64,000 bases of DNA. Origin: Stutzerimonas nitrititolerans (GTDB lineage: Bacteria > Pseudomonadota > Gammaproteobacteria > Pseudomonadales > Pseudomonadaceae). Location: assembly GCF_003696285.1 (NCBI RefSeq), contig NZ_RFFL01000009.1, positions 124,001-188,000 on the forward strand, in the 5' to 3' direction. Every line of letters starts with the position of its first letter. Position 1 is the first letter of the stretch. Under the pieces are notes generated by a model. That model did no database searches, had not been told where the DNA came from, and worked only from the letters and a program-made list of their open reading frames with translations. Positions 49,567 to 59,881 of this stretch are shown in pieces. Made by a program: the position numbers and the translations under genes.

Positions 49567-50516
49567 ACCCGCGGTTTCTGATACTGCTGTTGTTCGGCCT
49601 GCTTGGGGCCTGTGCACGTACGCCGGTCATACCGGTAGATAACGGTGCGCAGCTGCCCGAGCGGGTAGAACTCACGGAGGTTCCTTTCTTTCCCCAGCAG
49701 GATTACCAGTGTGGCCCGGCTGCACTGGCGACTATGCTGAACCAGCGCGGCATCGATACCGCCCCCGAGCAACTGGTGGAGCGTGTCTATCTTCCCGAGC
49801 GTAAAGGCAGTCTGCAGGTAGAGATGGTGGCCGCGGCCCGCGCGCATGGTTTGCTCGTCTATCCACTGCAGCCGAAGTTGGAAACGCTGCTGACGGAAGT
49901 GGCGGCGGGCAATCCGGTGCTGGTGCTGCAGAACCTGGCGTTCGATCGCTGGCCGCAATGGCATTTCGCTGTGGTGGTCGGTTACGACCTCGCCGAGCAG
50001 CAGATCATTCTTCGTTCCGGCACTACCAAGCGCTGGGTGGGCAGCTTTCGTCAGTTCGAGCGTAGCTGGGTGAAAGGTAATCGCTGGGCGGTACTGACCC
50101 TCGAGCCCGATCATCTGCCTGCTTCCGCGCAGGAAACCGTCTGGCTGGCGGCGGCGAGCGACCTGGAGCAGACCGGCCGGGTGGGTGCCGCGCAACGAGC
50201 ATACCAGGCGGCCGGTGAGCACTGGCAAAGCGGATTGCCCTGGTTCGCCCTGGCCAACAATCGCTACAACGACGGTGAGCGGTTCGCAGCGGAGCAGGCA
50301 TTGCGCACCAGCCTGGAAAGGGATGCGCGCTTTGCACCGGGTTGGTTCAATCTTTCCCAGGTACTGGCGGAGCGGGGGTGCGCGGCAGCCGCTGCGGATG
50401 CGCGTGCCTGTGCTGCTCGGCTGGCACCGAGCGATGAGCGTTTCGCAGCAGCAATTCCCGAAGCGAGCCAGGCCGATGGAAGTTGCCAGGCACCACCGCG
50501 TTGCCCGGCACAGTGA
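49563..50516 (+). CDS. PA2778-like C39-type cysteine peptidase lipoprotein with TPR region
   Basis: 317 residues. A lipobox LLGAC places the lipidated cysteine at C17. The papain-like C39 domain has QCGPAALATML with the nucleophile at C50 and the catalytic histidine at H134 (QWHFAVVVGY). The C-terminal half (about 190-310) is TPR-like. The start is TTG, overlapping the preceding stop by three bases (TTGA), so translation depends on the upstream gene. C39 peptidases normally cut double-glycine leaders in ABC exporters; here the enzyme is a periplasmic lipoprotein without an exporter. Confidence 0.85.
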   Translation: MNPRFLILLLFGLLGACARTPVIPVDNGAQLPERVELTEVPFFPQQDYQCGPAALATMLNQRGIDTAPEQLVERVYLPERKGSLQVEMVAAARAHGLLVYPLQPKLETLLTEVAAGNPVLVLQNLAFDRWPQWHFAVVVGYDLAEQQIILRSGTTKRWVGSFRQFERSWVKGNRWAVLTLEPDHLPASAQETVWLAAASDLEQTGRVGAAQRAYQAAGEHWQSGLPWFALANNRYNDGERFAAEQALRTSLERDARFAPGWFNLSQVLAERGCAAAAADARACAARLAPSDERFAAAIPEASQADGSCQAPPRCPAQ

Positions 50517-50523
50517 GCTCGAA

Positions 50524-51807
50524 TCAGAATCCCAGCCTGTCTCGCAGCGAGTAGTACATCGCACCCAGCGCGCTGAGCGGAACGCGCAGAGTCTGGCCGC
50601 CGGGGAACGGATAGTGCGGCAGGCTGGCAAAGGCATCGAAGCGCTCGGCCTGTCCGCGCAGTGCTTCGGCGAGCACCTTTCCCGCCACATGGGTGTAGGT
50701 TACGCCATGGCCGCTGCAGCCTTGGGAATAGTAGATGTTGTCGCCGATGCGTCCGACTTGCGGCAGGCGTGACAGCGTCATCAGGAAATTGCCGGTCCAG
50801 GCATAGTCGATTTTCACATCCTTCAGTTGCGGGAAGGTCTTGAGCATTTTCGGCCGGATGATGGCTTCGATATCGGCTGGATCACGTGCACCATAGACGA
50901 CGCCACCGCCATAGATGAGGCGCTTGTCCGCCGAGAGCCGGTAGTAGTCGAGCAGGTAGTTGCAATCTTCCACGCAGTAATCCTGCGGCAGCAACTGGCT
51001 GGCCAGTTCCTCTCCGAGCGGCTCGGTGGTAATCACCTGGGTGCCGCATGGCATCGATTTGGCGGCGAGCTCGGGAACCAGGTTCCCGAGATAGGCGTTG
51101 CCTGCGACCACGACGTACTGGGCGGTCACGCTGCCGCTGGCGGTGTGGACGACTGGATTCGCACCGCGCTCGATGCGGGTCGCGGGACTCTGCTCATGGA
51201 TCACGCCGCCCAGCGACTCCACCGCCGCGGCTTCGCCGAGGGCGAGGTTGAGTGGATGGATATGGCCGCCAGTCCGGTCGAGCATGCCGCCGATGTAGCG
51301 ATCGCATGCCACCACTTGGCGTATGCCTTGTTCGTCGAGCAACTCCAGCTCATGGTGGCCGTAGCGTGCCCACAGCGCCTTTTGCGACTCCAGGTGTTGC
51401 ATCTGCTTGGCGTTGAAGGCAGCGAAGACGCCGCCGTCCTTCAGGTCGCAATCGATGCGGTAGCGGGCCACGCGCTCGCGAATGACCCGGCCGCCTTCGA
51501 ACGCCATGGCGCCGATGAGACGGGCCTGCTCGACGCCGACGCTGCGCTCGATGGTGTCCAGGTCGCGGCTGTAGCTGTTGACGATCTGGCCGCCGTTACG
51601 CCCAGAGGCGCCGAAGCCCACTCTGGCCGCTTCCAGTACTACGACACTGAAGCCGTGCTCGAGCAGGAACAGAGCGGTGGACAGGCCGGTGTAGCCGGCG
51701 CCGATCACGCAGACATCCGCCTGTTTCGCCTCTTCGAGCGCCGGGCGCGCGGGGGCGGGGTTTGCCGTGGCTGCGTAATAGGAAGAAGGATAGGGTGTGT
51801 TCGGCAT
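50524..51807 (-). CDS. FAD-dependent oxidoreductase, PuuB/DAO family
   Basis: 427 residues from the ATG at 51807. The Rossmann motif VIGAGYTGLSTALFLLE is at about 33-49, followed by the GASGRNGGQI signature of this family. Closest by eye to gamma-glutamylputrescine oxidases. The likely substrate is an N-substituted amine or a secondary amino acid; not assigned. An N-terminal in-frame extension through the tRNA-Val gene region is excluded. Confidence 0.88.
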   Translation of the reverse strand: MPNTPYPSSYYAATANPAPARPALEEAKQADVCVIGAGYTGLSTALFLLEHGFSVVVLEAARVGFGASGRNGGQIVNSYSRDLDTIERSVGVEQARLIGAMAFEGGRVIRERVARYRIDCDLKDGGVFAAFNAKQMQHLESQKALWARYGHHELELLDEQGIRQVVACDRYIGGMLDRTGGHIHPLNLALGEAAAVESLGGVIHEQSPATRIERGANPVVHTASGSVTAQYVVVAGNAYLGNLVPELAAKSMPCGTQVITTEPLGEELASQLLPQDYCVEDCNYLLDYYRLSADKRLIYGGGVVYGARDPADIEAIIRPKMLKTFPQLKDVKIDYAWTGNFLMTLSRLPQVGRIGDNIYYSQGCSGHGVTYTHVAGKVLAEALRGQAERFDAFASLPHYPFPGGQTLRVPLSALGAMYYSLRDRLGF

Positions 51808-51928
51808 TTCGAGAGCACCGTTGTTAATATTTGACGTCGATGCTACCCGTCTGCGAATGGGCTCGCCAGGCGCACACGATGCTGCTTTTTCAAAAATTAC
51901 GAATATCAGTGAGTTAGCGAAAAAAAGC

Positions 51929-51956
51929 TTGACTCCTCTCGGCGCATCTTTAGAAT
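51929..51956 (+). promoter_or_regulatory. Sigma-70 promoter of tRNA-Val(GAC)
   Basis: TTGACT (-35, 51929-51934), 16-base spacer, TAGAAT (-10, 51951-51956), 13 bases before the tRNA 5' end. Close to consensus. Confidence 0.82.
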
Positions 51957-51969
51957 GCGCGTCCATCGG

Positions 51970-52046
51970 AGGCACATAGCTCAGTTGGTTAGAGCACCAC
52001 CTTGACATGGTGGGGGTCGTTGGTTCGAATCCAATTGTGCCTACCA
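51970..52046 (+). tRNA. tRNA-Val(GAC)
   Basis: 77 bases including CCA. Acceptor AGGCACA/TGTGCCT, anticodon stem CCACC/GGTGG, loop TTGACAT with anticodon GAC, T-loop TTCGAAT. Followed by a strong terminator. Confidence 0.97.
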
Positions 52047-52054
52047 ATTCCGAA

Positions 52055-52084
52055 AAAAAAGGGTCGCGCTAGCGGCCCTTTTTT
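52055..52084 (+). terminator. Rho-independent terminator after tRNA-Val
   Basis: AAAAAAGGGTCGC (52055-52067), GCTA loop, GCGGCCCTTTTTT (52072-52084). The stem contains one G-T pair. Ends tRNA-Val transcription before the thrS leader. Confidence 0.88.
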
Positions 52085-52171
52085 ATTGCTCGACTTGTTG
52101 AGGGGCGGGCAGTTAAATAGTCGGTTTCGTTCATTCTCCAGTGACTTCGGTTCGTGTCGGTCGGCCTTCGG

Positions 52172-52195
52172 GCTACTGCCATCGTGCGGCAGAGC
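52172..52195 (+). promoter_or_regulatory. thrS leader hairpin mimicking the tRNA-Thr anticodon arm
   Basis: The stem is GCT, one bulged A, CTGCC (52172-52180), with GGCAG AGC (52188-52195); the 7-base loop ATCGTGC (52181-52187) has CGT at the positions of an anticodon triplet. CGU is the anticodon of a tRNA-Thr. In E. coli, ThrRS represses its own mRNA by binding a comparable hairpin in the thrS operator. It lies about 80 bases before the start codon. Confidence 0.55.
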
Positions 52196-52273
52196 AGACC
52201 CGCGGATCGCTTTCCTGGCTCATCCCAACCCACGTGGCCTTTGGTAGGGGTCACCACTAGGAGAGGAGGCGCC

Positions 52274-54196
52274 ATGCCCATCATCACTCTTCCTGACGGC
52301 AGTCAGCGTTCGTTCGATCACCCCGTTTCCGTTGCCGAGGTCGCGCAATCCATTGGCGCCGGGCTGGCCAAGGCGACCCTGGCCGGCAAGGTCGACGGCA
52401 GGCTCGTCGATGCCTGTGACCTGATCGAGCAGGATGCGTCGTTGCAGATCATCACGCCGAAGGACGAGGAGGGGCTGGAAATCATTCGCCACTCCTGCGC
52501 GCACCTGGTGGGGCATGCGGTCAAGCAGCTCTATCCGACCGCCAAGATGGTCATCGGCCCGGTTATCGCCGAAGGCTTCTATTACGACATTGCCTACGAA
52601 CGTCCTTTCACGCCGGAAGACATGGCTGCCATCGAGCAGCGGATGAAAGAGCTGATCGACCGGGACTACGACGTCATCAAGAAAGTGACACCGCGCGCCG
52701 AAGTGATCGAGGTGTTCCAGTCCCGTGGCGAGGAGTACAAGCTGCGGCTGGTCGAAGACATGCCCGACGAGCAGGCCATGGGGCTGTACTACCACGAAGA
52801 GTACGTCGATATGTGTCGCGGGCCGCACGTGCCTAATACACGCTTCCTCAAGTCCTTCAAGCTGACCAAGTTGTCCGGTGCCTACTGGCGTGGCGATGCC
52901 AAGAACGAACAGCTGCAGCGTGTCTACGGCACGGCCTGGGCCGATAAGAAGCAGTTGGCTGCTTACATTCAGCGCATCGAAGAGGCCGAGAAGCGGGATC
53001 ATCGCAAGATCGGCAAGCGCCTGGATCTGTTCCATACCCAGGAAGAAGCGCCGGGCATGGTCTTCTGGCATCCGAATGGCTGGACGCTCTATCAGGTGCT
53101 CGAGCAGTACATGCGTCAGGTGCAGCGCGAGAACGGCTATCTGGAGATCCGCACGCCGCAGGTGGTCGATCGGGTGCTCTGGGAGAAGTCCGGGCACTGG
53201 GCCAACTACGCCGAGAACATGTTCACCACCGAATCGGAAAGCCGCGACTACGCGATCAAGCCGATGAACTGTCCGTGCCACGTCCAGGTGTACAACCAGG
53301 GGCTGAAGAGCTACCGCGAGCTGCCGCTGCGTCTGGCCGAGTTCGGGGCCTGTCACCGCAACGAGCCTTCCGGTGCCCTGCACGGCATCATGCGTGTGCG
53401 TGGCTTCACCCAGGACGACGCGCACATCTTCTGTACCGAAGAGCAGATGCAGTCCGAATCCGCTGCGTTCATCAAGCTGACCCAGGCGGTCTATGCCGAT
53501 TTCGGTTTCCAGGATATCGAGCTGAAGCTTTCCACTCGGCCGGAAAAACGCGTCGGTTCCGATGAGCTCTGGGATCGCGCCGAAGCGGCGCTGGCCGCAG
53601 CGCTCGACAGCGCTGGCCTACCATACGATCTGCAGCCGGGCGAGGGCGCTTTCTATGGTCCGAAGATCGAGTTTTCGCTGAAGGATTGCCTGGGGCGTGT
53701 CTGGCAGTGCGGTACGCTGCAGCTCGATTTCAACCTGCCGATCCGTCTTGGTGCCGAATACGTCAGCGAAAACAACGATCGCCAGCATCCGGTCATGCTG
53801 CATCGGGCGATTCTCGGCTCCTTCGAGCGCTTCATCGGCATTCTGATCGAGCACTACGAAGGCGCGTTCCCGGCATGGCTGGCACCGACTCAGGCGGTGA
53901 TCATGAATATCACCGACAAGCAGGCCGAATTCGCTGCCGAAGTGGAGAAAACGCTGAATCAAAGCGGCTTCCGTGCCAAGTGCGACTTGAGAAACGAGAA
54001 GATCGGCTTTAAAATCCGCGAGCATACCTTGCTCAAGGTTCCCTATCTTCTGGTTATCGGAGATCGGGAGGTCGAGACACGATCCGTTGCAGTGCGCACC
54101 CGCGAAGGCGTCGATATGGGCTCCATGCCCCTCGATCAGTTCGCGCAGCAGTTGGCGCTGGCGGTTTCCCGGCGTGGTCGCCAAGAATTGGAGTAA
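52274..54196 (+). CDS. thrS: Threonyl-tRNA synthetase
   Basis: 640 residues from the ATG at 52274 (AGGAGG site). Order: TGS domain (1-60), editing domain with HxxxH-type [13 protein letters not shown] (about 73-85), class II catalytic core with [17 protein letters not shown] and MNCPCHVQ, and anticodon-binding domain (about 540-640). It charges tRNA-Thr and clears mischarged Ser-tRNA-Thr. First gene of the translation cluster, just upstream of infC (five bases). Confidence 0.97.
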   Translation: MPIITLPDGSQRSFDHPVSVAEVAQSIGAGLAKATLAGKVDGRLVDACDLIEQDASLQIITPKDEEGLEIIRHSCAHLVGHAVKQLYPTAKMVIGPVIAEGFYYDIAYERPFTPEDMAAIEQRMKELIDRDYDVIKKVTPRAEVIEVFQSRGEEYKLRLVEDMPDEQAMGLYYHEEYVDMCRGPHVPNTRFLKSFKLTKLSGAYWRGDAKNEQLQRVYGTAWADKKQLAAYIQRIEEAEKRDHRKIGKRLDLFHTQEEAPGMVFWHPNGWTLYQVLEQYMRQVQRENGYLEIRTPQVVDRVLWEKSGHWANYAENMFTTESESRDYAIKPMNCPCHVQVYNQGLKSYRELPLRLAEFGACHRNEPSGALHGIMRVRGFTQDDAHIFCTEEQMQSESAAFIKLTQAVYADFGFQDIELKLSTRPEKRVGSDELWDRAEAALAAALDSAGLPYDLQPGEGAFYGPKIEFSLKDCLGRVWQCGTLQLDFNLPIRLGAEYVSENNDRQHPVMLHRAILGSFERFIGILIEHYEGAFPAWLAPTQAVIMNITDKQAEFAAEVEKTLNQSGFRAKCDLRNEKIGFKIREHTLLKVPYLLVIGDREVETRSVAVRTREGVDMGSMPLDQFAQQLALAVSRRGRQELE

Positions 54197-54201
54197 TCAC
54201 T

Positions 54202-54747
54202 ATTAAGCGTGAAATGAGACAGGATAAACGAACTGCACCCAAGGCCCCGATCAACGAGAATATCTCGGCACGCGAGGTTCGATTAATTGGGGCAGAAGGC
54301 GAGCAGATTGGCATCGTCTCTATTGATGAAGCGCTGCGTGTGGCCGAAGAAGCCAAGCTGGATCTGGTGGAGATTTCTGCCGACGCTAATCCGCCTGTAT
54401 GCCGGATCATGGATTACGGCAAGCACCTGTTCGAAAAGAAGAAGCAGGTCGCAGCAGCGAAGAAGAACCAGAAACAGATTCAGGTCAAAGAAGTCAAGTT
54501 TCGTCCAGGGACGGAAGAAGGGGACTACCAGGTCAAGCTACGCAACCTGGTGCGTTTCCTGAGTGAAGGGGACAGGGCCAAGGTTTCCTTGAGATTCCGC
54601 GGTCGTGAGATGGCGCATCAGGAGCTGGGGATGGAACTGTTGAAGCGGGTCGAAGCCGACCTCGCCGAATACGGTTCGGTCGAACAGCATCCGAAGATGG
54701 AAGGACGCCAGCTGATCATGGTCATCGCTCCCAAGAAGAAAAAGTAA
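54202..54747 (+). CDS. infC: Translation initiation factor IF-3 (AUU start)
   Basis: 181 residues if started at ATT 54202: GGAG (54190-54193) lies eight bases upstream, and the sequence reads [18 protein letters not shown]. An in-frame ATG at 54214 lacks a site, and ATC at 54196 is only two bases from GGAG. AUU starts let IF-3 control its own synthesis in E. coli. IF-3 N- and C-domains are clear ([33 protein letters not shown]). IF-3 keeps 30S subunits free and proofreads initiation. Confidence 0.95.
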   Translation: MKREMRQDKRTAPKAPINENISAREVRLIGAEGEQIGIVSIDEALRVAEEAKLDLVEISADANPPVCRIMDYGKHLFEKKKQVAAAKKNQKQIQVKEVKFRPGTEEGDYQVKLRNLVRFLSEGDRAKVSLRFRGREMAHQELGMELLKRVEADLAEYGSVEQHPKMEGRQLIMVIAPKKKK

Positions 54748-54809
54748 CCACCAGGGCACTGGCAGGCCTTGCGGTTATTTGTAATCACCCACAATGTGGA
54801 GTACCGAAC

Positions 54810-55004
54810 ATGCCAAAGATGAAGACTAAAAGTGGTGCTGCGAAGCGCTTCAAGAAGACTGCTAACGGTTTCAAGCACAAGCACGCTTTCAAGAGCCACA
54901 TCCTGACCAAAATGTCTACCAAGCGTAAGCGTCAACTGCGCGGTACATCCCTGATGCACCCGTCTGACAACGCAAAAGTAGAGCGCATGCTGCGCGTACG
55001 TTAA
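54810..55004 (+). CDS. rpmI: 50S ribosomal protein L35
   Basis: 64 residues, highly basic, starting [17 protein letters not shown], standard L35. It lies 62 bases after infC. In E. coli the rpmI-rplT pair is repressed by L20 binding an RNA structure upstream of rpmI; here only a weak CCAC-AAT-GTGG hairpin (54789-54799) covers the ribosome site. Confidence 0.97.
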   Translation: MPKMKTKSGAAKRFKKTANGFKHKHAFKSHILTKMSTKRKRQLRGTSLMHPSDNAKVERMLRVR

Positions 55005-55029
55005 TCGGTCAAGAACAGAGGAATAACTC

Positions 55030-55386
55030 ATGGCTCGTGTTAAGCGTGGCGTCGTAGCTCGTCGCCGTCACAAGAAAATTCTGAAACTCGCCAAAGGCTA
55101 TTACGGCGCTCGTTCGCGCGTGTTCCGTGTTGCCAAGCAGGCGGTAATCAAGGCTGGCCAGTACGCCTACCGCGACCGCCGTCAGCGCAAGCGTCAGTTC
55201 CGCGCTCTGTGGATCGCCCGTATCAACGCTGGTGCTCGTCAGAACGGTCTGTCCTACAGCCGTCTGATTGCCGGCCTGAAAAAGTCGTCCATCGAGATCG
55301 ATCGCAAGGTTCTGGCCGATCTGGCAGTGAACGAAAAAGCGGCGTTTGCTGCGATTGTCGAACAAGCTAAGGCTTCTCTGGCTTAA
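55030..55386 (+). CDS. rplT: 50S ribosomal protein L20
   Basis: 118 residues, basic, starting [16 protein letters not shown], standard L20. It binds 23S rRNA early in 50S assembly and is expected to repress rpmI-rplT translation. It lies 25 bases after rpmI with an AGAGGA site. Confidence 0.97.
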   Translation: MARVKRGVVARRRHKKILKLAKGYYGARSRVFRVAKQAVIKAGQYAYRDRRQRKRQFRALWIARINAGARQNGLSYSRLIAGLKKSSIEIDRKVLADLAVNEKAAFAAIVEQAKASLA

Positions 55387-55433
55387 GCCCCTCGACAATC
55401 ACGGATCCTCGGATTCGTAGCTGCGTCACCGAT

Positions 55434-55501
55434 AGGGGAAGAGCCTTGTGCTCTTCCCCTATTTCGTATCTGAAGAGGGGCTTTTGCAAAAGTGCGCATG
55501 A
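55434..55501 (+). promoter_or_regulatory. rplT-pheS leader: alternative hairpins and 17-codon frame
   Basis: Hairpin 1: AGGGGAAGAGC (55434-55444), CTTGT loop, GCTCTTCCCCT (55450-55460). The right arm can instead pair with downstream sequence: CTCTTC (55451-55456) with GAAGAG (55472-55477), or CCCCT (55456-55460) with AGGGG (55476-55480), followed by CTTTT. A frame from GTG 55448 to TGA 55501 encodes two Phe and one Tyr early. E. coli pheST has an attenuator with leader peptide PheM; this could be a weaker analogue or simply the rplT terminator. Confidence 0.4.
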
Positions 55502-56572
<1,071 letters not shown>

Positions 56573-56612
56573 GCACTCGAAACGGTCAACGAGAATTCTT
56601 TAGGAGAGCAGG

Positions 56613-58991
56613 ATGAAATTCAGTGAACAATGGCTGCGCACTTGGGTAAACCCGGATGTTTCGCGCGACGAACTGGTCGCGCGTCTGTCCATGGTCGGCC
56701 TCGAAGTGGACGCCGTGACTCCTGTTGCCGGCGAGTTCAGCGGTGTGGTGGTCGGGGAGGTGCTGAGCACCGAGCAGCATCCCGATGCCGACAAGCTGCG
56801 CGTTTGCCAGGTCAGTAACGGTGCGGAAACCTTCCAGGTGGTTTGCGGAGCGCCCAACGTGCGTCCTGGCCTGAAGATTCCATTCGCCATGATCGGCGCC
56901 AAGCTGCCAGGTGACTTCAAGATCAAGAAGGCCAAGCTGCGCGGCGTCGAATCCAACGGCATGCTGTGCTCGCAAACCGAGCTGCAGGTGGGCGACGACG
57001 ACAGTGGGCTGATGGAGCTAGCGGCAGATGCGCCTGTCGGTCGGGATTTTCGTGATTATCTGGGACTGGATGACGCGACCATCGAGATCGGCTTGACCCC
57101 CAACCGTGGCGATTGCCTGTCGCTGGCGGGGCTGGCCCGTGAAGTCGGTGCCATCTATGGCGCTGACGTTTCTCAGGTGGCAGTCCATACGGTCGCCCCG
57201 GCCCACGATGAGACACGTCCGGTGGAAGTGCTGGCGCCCAAGGCCTGCCCGCGTTATCTCGGCCGAGTGATCCGCAACGTCGATCTGTCGCGCCCGACGC
57301 CGCTGTGGATGGTCGAACGCCTGCGTCGTTCGGACATCCGCAGTATCGATGCCGCCGTCGATATCACCAACTACGTCATGCTCGAACTGGGCCAGCCGCT
57401 GCATGCCTTCGATCTCGCTGAAATCAATGGTGGCATTCGTGTGCGCATGGCCGAAGAGGGCGAGAAGCTGGTCCTGCTGGACGGGCAAAAGGTCAGCCTG
57501 CGTGCCGATACGCTGGTCATTGCCGATCACCAGCGTGCCTTGGCCATCGCTGGCGTGATGGGGGGCGAGCACAGTGGCGTCAACAGCGGAACGCGTGATC
57601 TGTTTCTGGAGAGCGCCTTCTTCGACACCATTGCCCTGGCCGGCAAGGCCCGCTCCTACGGTTTGCATACCGACGCCTCACATCGTTACGAGCGGGGAGT
57701 GGATTCGCAGCTGGCGCGAAAGGCAATGGAGCGAGCGACCGCCCTGTTGCTGGAGATCGTTGGTGGCGAAGCCGGCCCCATCATCGAAGCGGTTAGCGAG
57801 GCTTCCCTGCCGAAAGTGGAGCCCATCAGGCTGCGTGCCGAACGCATCGAGCAAATGCTCGGCCTGCAATTGCCGGCGGTCGATGTGGTGCAGATGCTTT
57901 CCGCGCTGGGCCTTGGCGTAAGCGATGAGGCGCAAGGGAGCTGGTTGGTGCAGATTCCCAGCCATCGATTCGATATCAGCCTGGAAGTGGACCTTATCGA
58001 AGAGCTGGGGCGGCTGTACGGATATGACCGCCTGCCGGTTCGCTATCCACAAGCCCGCCTGGCGCCCGAGGCCCGCCCCGAGGCACGTGCGGAACTGCCA
58101 GCGCTGCGCCGGTTGTTGGTCGCCCGTGGCTATCAGGAGGCGATCACCTACAGCTTCATCGATCCCAAGCTGTTCGAGCTGTTCACGCCTGGGCAGGCGC
58201 CGTTGCTACTGGCAAATCCCATCTCGGCTGATATGGCGGCGATGCGTACGTCATTGTGGCCGGGGCTCGTCAAGGCGCTGCAATACAACCTCAACCGCCA
58301 GCAAACACGTGTGCGTCTGTTCGAAAGCGGGCTGCGTTTCGTGGGTCAGCTCGATGTTCTGAAGCAGGAGAGCATGCTGGCGGGCCTCGTTTGCGGTGGC
58401 CGCTTGCCCGAGGGCTGGAGCAACGGGCGCGAGTCGGTGGATTTCTATGATGTGAAGGCGGACGTGGAAGCGCTTCTGGCTTCGGCGGGTGGCGCATCGG
58501 CTTACGCCTTCGTGCCTGGCGAACATCCGGCGCTGCATCCGGGGCAGACTGCGCGTATCGAAAAAGACGGTCGGCTGGTCGGTTTCGTTGGCGGGCTGCA
58601 TCCGGAACTGGCGAAGACGCTGGATATCGATCAGCCGGTGTTCCTCTTCGAGTTGCTGCTCGAGGAGCTGGCGGAAGGGCGGATGCCTGCCTTCAAGGAA
58701 TTGTCGCGCTTCCCTGAAGTACGCAGGGACCTGGCCGTACTGGTCGATCGCAATATTCCTGCCGAAGCGATCATGCAGTGCATCCGCGAAGCGGCCGGCG
58801 AATTCCTCACCGAGCTCAAGCTGTTTGATGTTTATCAGGGCAAAGGTATTGATCCGCTTAGCAAAAGTATGGCAGTAGGCTTGACCTGGCAGCACCCTTC
58901 GCGCACCCTGAACGACGATGAGGTGAGCGGTGCACTGCAGCAGATCCTCAGTACTCTGGAAGAAAGGTTCAACGCCACGTTAAGGAAATAG
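56613..58991 (+). CDS. pheT: Phenylalanyl-tRNA synthetase beta subunit
   Basis: 792 residues, starting MKFSEQWLRTWVNPDVSR, with an N-terminal tRNA-binding domain (about 40-150), B3/B4 editing domain (about 210-390), B5 and a C-terminal ferredoxin-fold anticodon domain (about 700-792). Strong AGGAG site. It completes the synthetase and hydrolyses mischarged Tyr-tRNA-Phe. Confidence 0.97.
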   Translation: MKFSEQWLRTWVNPDVSRDELVARLSMVGLEVDAVTPVAGEFSGVVVGEVLSTEQHPDADKLRVCQVSNGAETFQVVCGAPNVRPGLKIPFAMIGAKLPGDFKIKKAKLRGVESNGMLCSQTELQVGDDDSGLMELAADAPVGRDFRDYLGLDDATIEIGLTPNRGDCLSLAGLAREVGAIYGADVSQVAVHTVAPAHDETRPVEVLAPKACPRYLGRVIRNVDLSRPTPLWMVERLRRSDIRSIDAAVDITNYVMLELGQPLHAFDLAEINGGIRVRMAEEGEKLVLLDGQKVSLRADTLVIADHQRALAIAGVMGGEHSGVNSGTRDLFLESAFFDTIALAGKARSYGLHTDASHRYERGVDSQLARKAMERATALLLEIVGGEAGPIIEAVSEASLPKVEPIRLRAERIEQMLGLQLPAVDVVQMLSALGLGVSDEAQGSWLVQIPSHRFDISLEVDLIEELGRLYGYDRLPVRYPQARLAPEARPEARAELPALRRLLVARGYQEAITYSFIDPKLFELFTPGQAPLLLANPISADMAAMRTSLWPGLVKALQYNLNRQQTRVRLFESGLRFVGQLDVLKQESMLAGLVCGGRLPEGWSNGRESVDFYDVKADVEALLASAGGASAYAFVPGEHPALHPGQTARIEKDGRLVGFVGGLHPELAKTLDIDQPVFLFELLLEELAEGRMPAFKELSRFPEVRRDLAVLVDRNIPAEAIMQCIREAAGEFLTELKLFDVYQGKGIDPLSKSMAVGLTWQHPSRTLNDDEVSGALQQILSTLEERFNATLRK

Positions 58992-58994
58992 CGT

Positions 58995-59297
58995 ATGGGG
59001 GCTCTGACGAAAGCTGAAATGGCCGAACGTCTTCATGAAGAGCTAGGCTTGAATAAGCGTGAAGCCAAGGAGCTGGTCGAGCTGTTTTTCGAGGAAATCC
59101 GGCAAGCGCTGGAGCATAACGAGCAGGTCAAGTTGTCCGGTTTCGGCAATTTCGACCTGCGCGACAAGCGCCAGCGCCCCGGGCGCAACCCGAAGACCGG
59201 CGAAGAAATCCCGATTACGGCACGGCGCGTCGTGACGTTCCGTCCCGGTCAGAAGCTCAAAGCCAGAGTCGAAGCCTATGCTGGAACCAAGCCATAA
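58995..59297 (+). CDS. ihfA: Integration host factor alpha subunit
   Basis: 100 residues, starting [19 protein letters not shown], with the DNA-intercalating arm [14 protein letters not shown]. IhfA pairs with IhfB to bend DNA sharply in recombination and transcription. It lies three bases after the pheT stop, the usual order. Its last 20 bases contain the start of the next gene. Confidence 0.97.
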   Translation: MGALTKAEMAERLHEELGLNKREAKELVELFFEEIRQALEHNEQVKLSGFGNFDLRDKRQRPGRNPKTGEEIPITARRVVTFRPGQKLKARVEAYAGTKP

Positions 59298-59634
59298 CGA
59301 CGAGCTTCCGACGATCCCGGGCAAACGCTACTTCACCATTGGCGAAGTCAGCGAGCTCTGCGCCGTCAAGCCCCATGTGCTGCGCTATTGGGAACAGGAG
59401 TTTCCCCAGCTCAGTCCGATCAAACGCCGCGGCAACCGCCGCTATTATCAGCGCCAGGACGTGCTGATGATCCGGCAGATACGGGCTTTGCTGTACGAAC
59501 AAGGCTTCACCATCGGCGGCGCGCGCCAGCGCCTTTCCGGCGACGAAGCCCGTGACGATACCACTCAGTACAAGCAACTCATCCGCCAGACCATCACCGA
59601 GCTCGAAGAGGTGCTGCAGGTCCTTCGAAAATAA
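59278..59634 (+). CDS. MerR family transcriptional regulator
   Basis: 118 residues. A winged helix of MerR type: [25 protein letters not shown], then RRYYQRQDV, and a dimerisation coil (about 85-118). No effector-binding domain or metal cysteines follow, so this is a minimal MerR. The start lies within ihfA (20-base overlap), the arrangement seen in other pseudomonads. Target unknown. Confidence 0.92.
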   Translation: MLEPSHNDELPTIPGKRYFTIGEVSELCAVKPHVLRYWEQEFPQLSPIKRRGNRRYYQRQDVLMIRQIRALLYEQGFTIGGARQRLSGDEARDDTTQYKQLIRQTITELEEVLQVLRK

Positions 59635-59655
59635 CTTCAACACCAGCAAAAATGT

Positions 59656-59683
59656 TTCACATTTCAGTCAGTTAATGTATAGT
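59656..59683 (+). promoter_or_regulatory. Probable promoter of tRNA-Pro(GGG)
   Basis: TTCACA (-35, 59656-59661), 16-base spacer, TATAGT (-10, 59678-59683), about 34 bases before the tRNA 5' end. Confidence 0.6.
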
Positions 59684-59716
59684 TCGATCCGCTTTCAGCA
59701 GTGCTGATAGCAACAG

Positions 59717-59794
<78 letters not shown>

Positions 59795-59802
59795 AATAAC
59801 AT

Positions 59803-59838
59803 AACGGGATCAGTAGCTTACGGCTCTGGTCCCGTTTT
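59803..59838 (+). terminator. Hairpin terminator after tRNA-Pro(GGG)
   Basis: AACGGGATCAG (59803-59813) pairs with CTGGTCCCGTT (59826-59836), with an inner AGC/GCT stem, then TTTTCG. It ends tRNA transcription and separates it from the integrase. Confidence 0.8.
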
Positions 59839-59881
59839 CGTTTCTGGCCTCGCGCAAAACCTGCGCAAAATGCGCGCAAAA

